A DNA stretch of 64,000 bases from Ochromonas danica (Eukaryota > Sar > Chrysophyceae > Chromulinales > Chromulinaceae): contig VKHL01000057.1 in assembly GCA_015146655.1 (NCBI GenBank), positions 106,544 through 170,543 of the forward strand, read 5' to 3'. The notes beneath the pieces are model-generated. The model made no database searches. It was not told the DNA's origin and saw only the letters and a program-made list of their open reading frames with translations. Shown here piece after piece: positions 21,295 through 32,700 of the stretch. Each line of letters starts with the position of its first letter. Position 1 is the first letter of the stretch. Made by a program: the position numbers and the translations under genes.

Positions 21295-21758
21295 TTTACT
21301 TATTTTTCCTTGTTGTTCAAGACTAATTTTAATTGGAATGGGCAGGTGAAGTTTGGTTTGGTTTTACTGGACGAAACTTGCAAATACTACGATGCGAGAG
21401 AAAGGAGCGGAGAGGCAAACAATGTTTGGCTGTAATAATCGACGCAAGCTTTAGGTAAATCGCTTTAATATAACATTTCTGTTTAGGGATGACTAAACTA
21501 CGTTTTACGAGTGCAAATAGTTCTGTTTGAATGACTGTAAATAAGACTGGGAATGGCTTTTGATTGCAATTTAAAAATACAAAAAATCTGCCTATCTACC
21601 GCATATTGAGCATCTAATTGAAAGATACCTTATAATATTGAAGTCAAGACTTATCGAGTAGCCTTTACCAGAAAATAACACATACACTTCAACACGTGTG
21701 ATACCTATAGGATATGGAAATGGATAACAACACACCTTAGACTTTTTCAAGCATCATC
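21295..21758. other. Spacer between paralogues A and B
   Basis: Contains the promoter of paralogue A at its left end and the 3' flank of paralogue B at its right end. The segment from about 21486 is recognisably similar to the one from about 23339 in the next spacer (shared CGAGTGCAAATA and GAATGACTGTAAATAA, then GCATCTAATTGAAAG), showing that the duplicated unit includes several hundred bases of 3' flank. No gene seen. Confidence 0.55.
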
Positions 21759-22918
21759 TTAACATGGACTAATAGGGACGTCGTCACAGATCAGCAATCC
21801 CTCGGCCCTTATCATCGATTCATACTTGTCCACGGAAAAACCTTCCACGTCCATGCGATAGATTCGATTATCATTATCCAACCAATATGTGATCTCTGAT
21901 ATGATATCAACTTCAAATGAATTGGTGGATGCAGTATCTGAACATAAAGCATCAAACGACAATCCACCTCCAGCAGCCAGAACTGTCTCCAGCTTCTCGC
22001 CACTCATCAGCAAATTGTCCCAAAGTCTCACAGGAATCTTACGCAATATCTGATTCTCGTCCAATAGCTCCACCATATAGTCTTCCACTCTCGTTCCTTG
22101 TGTACGGCAAGTCAGGACCAACTGACTGCCCTCACGATTGAGATGTTGTTTGATTCTCGCATCTTTCAAGTGCATCACAAAGTCAGGACAAGCTCCCATA
22201 CATCGAGACATCGCAGACAATATCTGATTCAAACCATCCAAACGACGAATAGGAATCTTGCCAAAACTGGGACCATCTTCCTTCAAATAACTGTTCATAT
22301 GGCAGCTACCCACACTGAAATTCATGAAAAATGTACACACCGTCTGTGCATCACATGAATTGAAGACATTCATCATCATGGTAGGAAAGTCACGTCGAAT
22401 ATCTCGCTTCAAGATGCGTGGAAGAGGATTCACGCGACGCCATGCTCGACGAGATTTAGGTCTGGGAGCCAGATTTACATCATTGCCTACAGGGAAGTCC
22501 ACAGCCGTTGAGGTCGAAGTAGAGGTCGGAGTTGAGGGCGAGGTGCTGTCAGAACAGCTTTCTTCAACAACTCGCTTTCGCTTTTTCGACTTCTTACTTT
22601 GCTTCTCACTCACCACCAAACTGTAGTCATCATATCCAAAGCACGGTGAGTTTGGAAGCACAGTGTAACAACGAATAGAATGGATGATACATACCTTAAG
22701 CCCGATGAATCTGTCGAGGCCTCATCCATACCATTTGCAATATTATCCTCCTCGTAATCTGCAATAGACACAATCCAATGAAACAATGAGCGAAGAAGGT
22801 GAGTAGGACGTGTGAAGTGTTGGTTACCAGCCAGCCATTCGAAGAGATCGTTCATCTCCTCTTGACCAAAGCTGTCTTGAATATCCAGTACAGTTGTTGA
22901 GATTGAGAACAGCTCCAT
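21759..22918 (-). CDS. Tandem family paralogue B
   Basis: Same architecture as paralogue A. Inferred exons (minus) 22918-22828, 22758-22695 and 22620-21759 give 338 aa, with introns of 69 and 74 nt at identical positions and phases. The acceptor of intron 2 is the CAG in gactacag. The upstream CAG-like site is CAA in this copy and cannot be used, which settles the model for paralogue A too. Nuclear-type basic cluster EKQSKKSKKRKRVVEE; conserved domain with ILKRDIRRDFPTMMMNVFNS and ITYWLDNDNRIYRMD. An in-frame Met eight codons upstream exists, but the start aligned with the other copies is preferred. A 15-bp minisatellite begins 123 bp upstream. Confidence 0.72.
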
Positions 22919-23040
22919 TTTACTCATTTTCTCGTTCTTCAAGTCTTTAAATTGAGACTACGATGGAAGGAACCTTGGGAACAGGCCTAGTTTGTGTGTT
23001 CGATCTCATTTCCATTGCCAGGTTTGATTCCGGAGGTGCT

Positions 23041-23185
23041 GTGATGTGCTATGCTGTGATGTGCTATGCTGTGATGTGCTATGCTGTGATGTGCTATGCT
23101 GTGATGTGCTATGCTGTGATGTGCTATGCTGTGATGTGCTATGCTGTGATGTGCTATGCTGTGATGTGCTATGCTGTGATGTGCT
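23041..23185. repeat. 15-bp minisatellite, about 9.7 copies
   Basis: Perfect tandem repeats of the 15-mer GTGATGTGCTATGCT cover 145 bases. They lie upstream of paralogue B (minus strand), within its likely promoter region. Because 15 is a multiple of three, all frames through it stay open on both strands; these frames are compositional artefacts. Confidence 0.95.
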
Positions 23186-23654
23186 GAGTAGTGTTGTGTT
23201 GGTGGGTGGGTGGTGCACAAATACTGCCTTGCGAGGGAACAGAGACAACAAATTTTGTTGTGCGAACAGAAAATCCAAAGCAGATCTTAAATCTCTACAC
23301 AAGTTTTGTGAATCGTTGAACTATATCATTAATGATTAGGGATGAAAACTCTATGGTTTTCGAGTGCAAATAATTCTGTTCGAATGACTGTAAATAACTC
23401 ACTACTGTTGGTGACCAATCTTTGCTTTTCTTTAACAAATCAGAAAATATGTTTTTCTACCACATGTTTAGCATCTAATTGAAAGGTGCCTTATACCAAT
23501 AAAGTACAAGACTTGTCGAGTAGCATTAACTAGAAAATAACATATACAAAAATCCATACAAGCATCTCCACATCTCAAGATGCTCCAATATGTTCGACGC
23601 CTGCAGGATATAGAAATGGATAACAACACAACTTATAGTTTACCGAGCATCATC
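23186..23654. other. Spacer between minisatellite and paralogue C
   Basis: Includes a segment from about 23339 homologous to the 3' flank of paralogue B. It ends with the sequence GATATAGAAATGGATAAC, shared with minor variation by the 3' flanks of all four copies. No gene recognised. Confidence 0.5.
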
Positions 23655-24796
23655 TTAACATACAATAACAGACACGTCGCCACAGATCCGCACCTGGCCG
23701 TCCTCCATAATTGATTCATAGTTGTCCACGGAGAAGCCTTCAACGTCCATGCGATAGATTCGATTATCATTATCCAACCAATATGTCATCTGTGATATGG
23801 AATCAACTTCATATGGCTTGATGGATGCCTTATGTCTATCTACAGAAATAGCATCAGGCAACAATCCACCTCCAGCAGCCAGAACTGTCTCGAGCTTCTC
23901 TCCACTCATCAGCAAATTGTCCCAAAGTCTCACAGGAATCTTACGCAAAGCATTATTCTCGTCCAACAGCTCCACCATATAGTCCTCTACTCTCGTTCCT
24001 TGCGCACGGCAAGTCAAGACCAACTGACTGCCCTCGCGATTGAGATGCTGCTTGATTCTCGCATCCTTCAATCGCACCACAAAGTCTGGACAAGATCCCA
24101 TACATCCAGAGATCACAGACAATATCTGATTCAAACCATCCAAACGACGAATAGGATGCTTGCAAAAGCGAGGGCCATCTTCCTTCAAATAACTATTCAT
24201 GTGGCAGCTACCCACACTGAAATTCATGAAAAATGTACACACCGTCTGTGCATCACATGAATTGAAGGCATTCATCATCATGGTAGGAAAGTCACGTCGA
24301 ATATCTCGCTTCAAGATGCGTGGAAGAGGATTCACGCGACGCCATGCTCGACGAGATTTAGGTCTGGGAGCCAGATTCACATCATCGCCCACAGGGAAGT
24401 CCAAAGCATTCGAGGTCAAAGTAGAGGTCGGAGTTGAGGGAGAGACACTGTCAGAACAGCTTTCTTCAACAACTCGCTTTCGCTTGTTCGCCTTCTTACT
24501 CTTCTTCTCACTCACCACCAAACTGTAGTCATCACATCCAGAGCGCGGTGAGGAGTCTGGAAGCACAGTGTGACAACGAAAGCCCGATGAATCTGTCGAG
24601 GCCTCATCCATAGCATTTGCAACATTATCCTCCTCGTAATCTGCAAAAGACACAATCCAATGAAACAATGAGCGAAGAAGGCGAAATTGCGATAATGTTG
24701 GTTACCAGCTAGCCATTTAAAGAGATCGTTCATCTCATCTTGGCCAAAGCTTTCATGAATGTCAAGAACAGGTGCCGATATTGAGAGCAACTCCAT
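23655..24796 (-). CDS. Tandem family paralogue C, with exonised second intron
   Basis: Inferred exons (minus) 24796-24706 and 24640-23655, giving 358 aa; only the first intron (65 nt) remains. At the place of intron 2 in copies A and B, the donor segment (AAGGTATGTATC onward) is deleted. The remaining intron sequence reads through in frame as FRCHTVLPDSSPRSGCDDY before joining SLVVSEKKSKK. The protein therefore carries about 20 extra residues derived from intron. The conserved domain is intact (FPTMMMNAFNSCDAQTVCTF, MTYWLDNDNRIYRMD), although the segment near GGLLPDAISVDRHKASI diverges from the others. Function unrecognised. Confidence 0.7.
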
Positions 24797-25313
24797 TTTA
24801 CTTATTTTGCTTCAGCTTCAATCAGCATCAATGAGTGTCATTGGGTTGTCCTGATGTGTTCCAAGAGAGTGTTGGCTTTGGTTCTCACTTTGGTGCAAAA
24901 GCAAGAAGTTCATTTTCGTTTCCGTTTGTTCGGCTTTTGTGTCAAGCATCACGTGGTTTACGGCACTGATTACAGTGCAGACATTCTTGAATAAAACCGT
25001 GTGTATAATGATTATACATTAACTTTTGCCATATAAAACACTCTTGAAAGTGAATTGGAGAAGACGGTGACATCTATCTATCTCTTATTGAAATTGGCTG
25101 AAGTCATATTTATTCATCTCTTGTATTCATATATTTACAGATAATAATAGCAAGTGGCCATTAAGCCTTAACGGGTAATAAAAACCAGAAAAAACACATA
25201 CAAAAATCCATAAAAGCATGTCCGCATATCAAGAAGCTGCAACATATAAGATGCCAACAGGATATGGAAATGGATAACAACACACCTTACAACAGAATTT
25301 CTCAAGCATCATC
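24797..25313. promoter_or_regulatory. Spacer with promoter block shared by paralogues C and D
   Basis: About 105 bp upstream of the paralogue C start, a 36-base stretch (24901-24936, beginning GCAAGAAGTTCATTTTCG) is identical to 26545-26580, about 110 bp upstream of paralogue D. Copies A and B lack it at this place. The right part (about 25000-25170) resembles 26650-26765 downstream of the giant gene, so the duplicated unit extended that far. The role as promoter element is inferred from position and conservation. Confidence 0.5.
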
Positions 25314-26433
25314 TTAGCATACAATAACAGACACGTCGTCACAGATTAGAACTTGGTCTTCCTTTATCATCGATTCATACTTGTCCACGGAAAAACCTTC
25401 CACGTCCATGCGATAGATCCGATTATCATTATCCAACCAATATGTCATCTGTGATATGATATCAACTTCATATGGCTTAGTAGATACAGCATGCATATCC
25501 GAACATAAAGCATCGAACGACAAACCACCTCCAGCAGCCAGAACTGTCTCCAGCTTCTCGCCACTCATCAGCAAACTGTCCCAAAGTCTCACAGGAATCT
25601 TACGCAATATCTGATTCTCGTCCAATAGCTCCACCATATAGTCTTCTACTCTCGTTCCTCGTGCATGGCAAGTCAAGACCAACTGACTGCCCGCACGATT
25701 AAGATGCTGTTTGATTCTCGCATCTTTCAATTGCATCACAAAGTCAGGACAAGATCCCACACATCCAGACATCGCAGACAATATCTGATCTAGCCCGTCT
25801 AAACGACGAATAGGATGCTTGCCAAAACTGGGACCCTCTTCCTTCAAATAACTGTTCATTTGGCAGCTACCTACACAAAAATTCATGAAAAATGTACAAA
25901 CCATCTGTGCATCACATGAATTGAAGACATTCACTATCATGGTAGGAAAGTCACGTCGAATATCTCGCTTCAAGATGCGCGGAAGAGGATTCACGCGACG
26001 CCAATCCCGACGAGATTTCGTTCTGGGAGCCAGATTCACATCATCGCCCACAGGGTTGTCCACAGTCGTTGAGGTTGAGGTCGAAGTAGAGGTCGGAGTT
26101 GAGGGAGAGGCACTGTCAGAACAGCTTTCTTCAACAACTCGCTTTCGCTTGTTCGCCTTCTTACTCTTCTTCTCACTCACCACCAATCTGTGGTCATCAC
26201 ATCCAAAGCGCGGTGAATCTGTCGAGACCTCATTCATACCATTTGCAATATTACTCTCCTCATAATCTGTCATGAACACAATCCAATGAAACAATGAGCG
26301 AAGAAGGTGAGAAGGAGTGTGAATGAACATGATGTTGGTTACCAGCAAGCCATTCGAAGAGATCGTTAATCTCCTCTTGACCAAAGCTTTCTTCAAAATC
26401 AAGGATAGGTGCTGAGATTGATAGCAGCTCCAT
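25314..26433 (-). CDS. Tandem family paralogue D
   Basis: Inferred exons (minus) 26433-26343 and 26266-25314 give 347 aa. Intron 1 (76 nt, acceptor gacag) is at the same position and phase as in the other copies. Intron 2 is absent, but its last 29 bases or so remain as coding sequence (SPRFGCDDHR between STD and LVVSEKKSKK), a shorter exonised remnant than in paralogue C. Basic cluster KKSKKANKRKRVVEE; conserved domain with RRDFPTMIVNVFNSCDAQM, IRRLDGLDQILSAMSG and MTYWLDNDNRIYRMD. It is transcribed in the same direction as copies A-C. Confidence 0.72.
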
Positions 26434-26770
26434 TTTACTTATTTATCTTCTGCTTCAATCTTGTTGATTGAGGATCGAGTGTCATTTGTCTTGATGATCG
26501 TGGGTGTTGGCTTTCGTTTTCACTTCCCGGGGTGTGCAAAGCAAGCAAGAAGTTCATTTTCGTTTCCGTTTGTTCGGCTTTCGGGTTTTGTTTGGGGGGG
26601 AAAAAGCGAGGTTTATTAGTCTATGGGTTTTAACCTCACCATAGACATTCATGGTGTGTATAATGATTGATACATTAACTTTTGTCATAGAAGGTGACAT
26701 TTATTTAATTATCTCTTGTATTTATATATATTTACACATAATAATAGCAAGTGGCTATCATTAAATGACA
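26434..26770. promoter_or_regulatory. Promoter of paralogue D and 3' flank of the giant gene
   Basis: Holds the 36-base block (26545-26580) shared with the paralogue C promoter. A segment from about 26650 is similar to 25000-25170, with ATACATTAACTTTTG and ATAATAGCAAGTGG in common. No gene recognised. Confidence 0.45.
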
Positions 26771-29700
26771 TTATCGTAAAAACGTATCACTTGGTTGCAC
26801 ATGTGATCTCAAACCTGATGCACCCTTTGCATAATCTAATAGATCGGCTGCATCAGAGAGCATGGAAATGTCGAATATATCACTTTCTTCAGACACTTGT
26901 GAGTCGAACGAAGCATTTTGCTTCGCCCTTTCAGAACTATTTGGAGCGCTTTGTTGCTTACTTCGAGTTTTGCGCAAAGCTTGATACACATTTTGGTAGG
27001 TACTGTTAGGAAGCAAAGTCTCTTCCAAATGGTCACGACTTCCTCGACTGCCAGTGCTGCTACCAGTACCTGGTGTGCTTATATGCGATATGTTGATACT
27101 ACGCTCAGGTGTGAATAGAAGACTGTGACCGACTGCCGCTTCTGACTCTTGTAGCCTGTTGACTAAACTCGCTTCGTCCTGTCGACTAAAAGAAGCTTCA
27201 AATAAGTCCCTACTTGCTGATGAAGACTTGCCAGAAGCGGAGTTATCGTGTGATGTTCGAACGAAGTCGTCTGCTTCCAAAACTTCAACACGTCGTCGAG
27301 GCGATAATCCGTCATTACTAGTCTCGATAAGGGAGGTCTTCCTCTTTTCGACAAGAGCGGTAGTTGCATCTTCACTCCTTGTAACTGTAATGTTAGGAAA
27401 AGGATGCATCTTGTGGTTATCTTTGACGATATCTTCATCAGCCGTTATACTCGATAAATTAAGTTGAGGTTTGTGATGAGTGGAATCCAAAGTCTTGCTT
27501 TGCATTAGGTCCTTCTTCGATATAGGTTGATCTGACGACCCCTTTAGAGATGAATAGTCAGCGCTACTCAATGCTGACGCAGAAATGAGTTGAGCTGATC
27601 TAGATGAAGGTTCAACAACGGTGGCTCTGATATCAAATCCCCTTTGCGAGCCGATAGAGCGATCATTACTGCTAGAATGCAGATGTGCAGCGCCTTCAGA
27701 GGACTGTGAACGGTTGCTGTCATTATGACGAACTTTCTTGTCTTCGCCTTTGTTGAGAAAAGAAGGAATAAGCGTGTGAGCAGGAGCCAAGACAACAACT
27801 TCATTCCCTTCATTAGCATCGCCAGGGGAAGGAAGTGTGCCTCCACCCTTTCCGCAGCTTGAGCTGCGGCACTTGAAAGGTAAGATAGCTAGCTTATTAT
27901 GAAGCACATAATGGAATCCACTCAGGTCAATCAGCTTCTTTTTCATCATCGATAGCTGACTGTTGAACTGAGCAGAAAGAACTGGTTGATTGAGCAGTGT
28001 TGCCATATCTGCACAAAGATAAACAATGACCTCGTGAATTTGCAATGAATGCAAAAGTAAATCATCCTGCCATAAATCTATCTTGGCCAACAAACTCTTG
28101 TCATTAGGCTCAGCAGGTTGCTGACTGGGCTTCTTTTTAACTGGACTATTGGAGCTTTGTAACAGACGGTTAATGTACTCCAATAAGACACTGAACTCCT
28201 CTTGCTTTTTACTCAAGGACTCTTGCAACTGAATATTCTTTTGATGTAAGAGATTATGCTCTTTTTCTCGATTCTCTGCCAGAGAGATAATGCTGGTGTA
28301 CATGGAAATAGTCTCTCTTAGTTTGACGATACTACTCAAAGCATCATCTCTCTGTGCAACCATTTGATCATAACGATGTTGCAAATCTGTGACTTGAGAT
28401 CGCAACTGGTCCTTTTCTGCGTCTAAGCTCTTATCCAAACCCTCTTTGTGGACTTTCTCCAAATCGGTGCGGACCAACAGATAGGCATTTTCTAAAGTTT
28501 TGACCTTGTCTTCGGCAGCATTGAGAGCAGTGCGACTGTCTTTACAGGCTTGCTGTTGCGCTGTGCTTTCTTCTTTCTCAAGCAATAACTCTTGCTTCAA
28601 TTCTTCAATTTGAGAAAGTAAAACAGCCTCACTGATCCTTTCTGAATCCAACTCCTGTTCCAACCTCACCTTATCAGCAAGAGCCAATTCCAACTCCCTC
28701 AATACATCACTATGTATTTGAAAATGCTTCTCCAACTCACTCTTCGTTTCCACATAAGCGCCTTCCTTCTCTGTCAACTCGCGCCTCTTTTCATTCAGTG
28801 CATCTTCCATCTCAAGTAACTTGGCTTCTAAGCCTTCCACGCGGCTGCGATACGAACCCACTTCCTTCGCTAACTCGCTCTCACTGGCGGAAAGCTCCGC
28901 TTCGAGACTTTCAAGTCGCTTCCTTTCCGTCGAGAGTTGAAGCTGACTTTCAGAGAGCAGAGCGTCCTTCTCTTGAAGCGTCATTTGTAGAGCAGTCCTC
29001 TCTTGAGCTAACAGCTGATTTGCATCTTCCAACTCTTTGTACTGTTGCTGGCTGCTCAATACCAGATCCTGGTGATTCTGGAGATCTTCTTTGTAATGAA
29101 CCTCTCTTTCAGAAGCCACAACCACCTGCTGTTGGAGTTCCACACAGCGCTCGCTGAGTTGCCGATTGCTTTCCCTCAGTTCGAACAGATTGGATAGCTC
29201 TTGTTGGTATTTCGTAAGAGCTTCTGCGTGACTCACTTGCAAGCTCGCAAGCTGCCTATCCGCTGCTTCACAACGACTAGTCAGTGCATCCTTCTCTTGA
29301 GCATGCTCTTGACGTAAAGCTGACAACTCAATCATGCGGGTCGTCAATACTTCCTGCAGCTGCTTTACTTCCACTTCTCGATCGCTTGTGCGTTGGAGAG
29401 CATCCTCACTCACTTTGCATTGAGAAACAAATTGAGCATGAAAGCCATCTCGTTCTCGTCGAGCATCTTCCAATGTTGCCAACGCAGATCGATGTGCCAA
29501 CTGAAGCTTCTCCCATTCATCCTGGAGTTCTTGGTACTGCTGTGTTTGAGTAGTCTTGTGTGCTTCTCTTGTCCTTACTAATTCCGCCCTCACACTCTCC
29601 AGATCCCCTTCCAGCACTGTAACTCTAGATGTGGCCTTGCTAAACAAGTCCTGCAACGTCGCGAGTTCCTGGGAGAGAACAGAGTACTGGTCTCTCTCCT

Positions 29701-32700
29701 TCTCCAACTCACTCTTCGTTTCCACATAAGCGCATTCCTTCTCTGTCAACTCGCGCCTCTTTTCATTCAGTGCATCTTCCATCTCAAGTAACTTGGCTTC
29801 TAAGCCTTCCACGCGGCTGCGATACGAACCCACTTCCTTCGCTAACTCGCTCTCACTGGCGGAAAGCTCCGCTTCGAGACTTTCAAGTCGCTTCCTTTCC
29901 GTCGAGAGTTGAAGCTGACTTTCAGAGAGCAGAGCGTCCTTCTCTTGAAGCGTCATTTGTAGAGCAGTCCTCTCTTGAGCTAACAGCTGATTTGCATCTT
30001 CCAACTCTTTGTACTGTTGCTGGCTGCTCAATACCAGATCCTGGTGATTCTGGAGATCTTCTTTGTAATGAACCTCTCTTTCAGAAGCCACAACCACCTG
30101 CTGTTGGAGTTCCACACAGCGCTCGCTGAGTTGCCGATTGCTTTCCCTCAGTTCGAACAGATTGGATAGCTCTTGTTGGTATTTCGTAAGAGCTTCTGCG
30201 TGACTCACTTGCAAGCTCGCAAGCTGCCTATCCGCTGCTTCACAACGACTAGTCAGTGCATCCTTCTCTTGAGCATGCTCTTGACGTAAAGCTGACAACT
30301 CAATCATGCGGGTCGTCAATACTTCCTGCAGCTGCTTTACTTCCACTTCTCGATCGCTTGTGCGTTGGAGAGCATCCTCACTCACTTTGCATTGAGAAAC
30401 AAATTGAGCATGAAAGCCATCTCGTTCTCGTCGAGCATCTTCCAATGTTGCCAACGCAGATCGATGTGCCAACTGAAGCTTCTCCCATTCATCCTGGAGT
30501 TCTTGGTACTGCTGTGTTTGAGTAGTCTTGTGTGCTTCTCTTGTCCTTACTAATTCCGCCCTCACACTCTCCAGATCCCCTTCCAGCACTGTAACTCTAG
30601 ATGTGGCCTTGCTAAACAAGTCCTGCAACGTCGCGAGTTCCTGGGAGAGAACAGAGTACTGGTCTCTCTCCTTCTCCAACTCACTCTTCGTTTCCACATA
30701 AGCGCATTCCTTCTCTGTCAACTCGCGCCTCTTTTCATTCAGTGCATCTTCCATCTCAAGTAACTTGGCTTCTAAGCCTTCCACGCGGCTGCGATACGAA
30801 CCCACTTCCTTCGCTAACTCGCTCTCACTGGCGGAAAGCTCCGCTTCGAGACTTTCAAGTCGCTTCCTTTCCGTCGAGAGTTGAAGCTGACTTTCAGAGA
30901 GCAGAGCGTCCTTCTCTTGAAGCGTCATTTGTAGAGCAGTCCTCTCTTGAGCTAACAGCTGATTTGCATCTTCCAACTCTTTGTACTGTTGCTGGCTGCT
31001 CAATACCAGATCCTGGTGATTCTGGAGATCTTCTTTGTAATGAACCTCTCTTTCAGAAGCCACAACCACCTGCTGTTGGAGTTCCACACAGCGCTCGCTG
31101 AGTTGCCGATTGCTTTCCCTCAGTTCGAACAGATTGGATAGCTCTTGTTGGTATTTCGTAAGAGCTTCTGCGTGACTCACTTGCAAGCTCGCAAGCTGCC
31201 TATCCGCTGCTTCACAACGACTAGTCAGTGCATCCTTCTCTTGAGCATGCTCTTGACGTAAAGCTGACAACTCAATCATGCGGGTCGTCAATACTTCCTG
31301 CAGCTGCTTTACTTCCACTTCTCGATCGCTTGTGCGTTGGAGAGCATCCTCACTCACTTTGCATTGAGAAACAAATTGAGCATGAAAGCCATCTCGTTCT
31401 CGTCGAGCATCTTCCAATGTTGCCAACGCAGATCGATGTGCCAACTGAAGCTTCTCCCATTCATCCTGGAGTTCTTGGTACTGCTGTGTTTGAGTAGTCT
31501 TGTGTGCTTCTCTTGTCCTTACTAATTCCGCCCTCACACTCTCCAGATCCCCTTCCAGCACTGTAACTCTAGATGTGGCCTTGCTAAACAAGTCCTGCAA
31601 CGTCGCGAGTTCCTGGGAGAGAACAGAGTACTGGTCTCTCTCCTTCTCCAACTCACTCTTCGTTTCCACATAAGCGCATTCCTTCTCTGTCAACTCGCGC
31701 CTCTTTTCATTCAGTGCATCTTCCATCTCAAGTAACTTGGCTTCTAAGCCTTCCACGCGGCTGCGATACGAACCCACTTCCTTCGCTAACTCGCTCTCAC
31801 TGGCGGAAAGCTCCGCTTCGAGACTTTCAAGTCGCTTCCTTTCCGTCGAGAGTTGAAGCTGACTTTCAGAGAGCAGAGCGTCCTTCTCTTGAAGCGTCAT
31901 TTGTAGAGCAGTCCTCTCTTGAGCTAACAGCTGATTTGCATCTTCCAACTCTTTGTACTGTTGCTGGCTGCTCAATACCAGATCCTGGTGATTCTGGAGA
32001 TCTTCTTTGTAATGAACCTCTCTTTCAGAAGCCACAACCACCTGCTGTTGGAGTTCCACACAGCGCTCGCTGAGTTGCCGATTGCTTTCCCTCAGTTCGA
32101 ACAGATTGGATAGCTCTTGTTGGTATTTCGTAAGAGCTTCTGCGTGACTCACTTGCAAGCTCGCAAGCTGCCTATCCGCTGCTTCACAACGACTAGTCAG
32201 TGCATCCTTCTCTTGAGCATGCTCTTGACGTAAAGCTGACAACTCAATCATGCGGGTCGTCAATACTTCCTGCAGCTGCTTTACTTCCACTTCTCGATCG
32301 CTTGTGCGTTGGAGAGCATCCTCACTCACTTTGCATTGAGAAACAAATTGAGCATGAAAGCCATCTCGTTCTCGTCGAGCATCTTCCAATGTTGCCAACG
32401 CAGATCGATGTGCCAACTGAAGCTTCTCCCATTCATCCTGGAGTTCTTGGTACTGCTGTGTTTGAGTAGTCTTGTGTGCTTCTCTTGTCCTTACTAATTC
32501 CGCCCTCACACTCTCCAGATCCCCTTCCAGCACTGTAACTCTAGATGTGGCCTTGCTAAACAAGTCCTGCAACGTCGCGAGTTCCTGGGAGAGAACAGAG
32601 TACTGGTCTCTCTCCTTCTCCAACTCACTCTTCGTTTCCACATAAGCGCATTCCTTCTCTGTCAACTCGCGCCTCTTTTCATTCAGTGCATCTTCCATCT

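Noticed and set aside
22918-22942. Upstream Met for paralogue B adding eight residues
   Set aside because: The other three copies start at MEL and lack the extension.
22963-23339. Open frames rich in CYAVM or HHSIA repeats
   Set aside because: Produced by the 15-bp minisatellite, which cannot create stops in any frame; not a protein gene.
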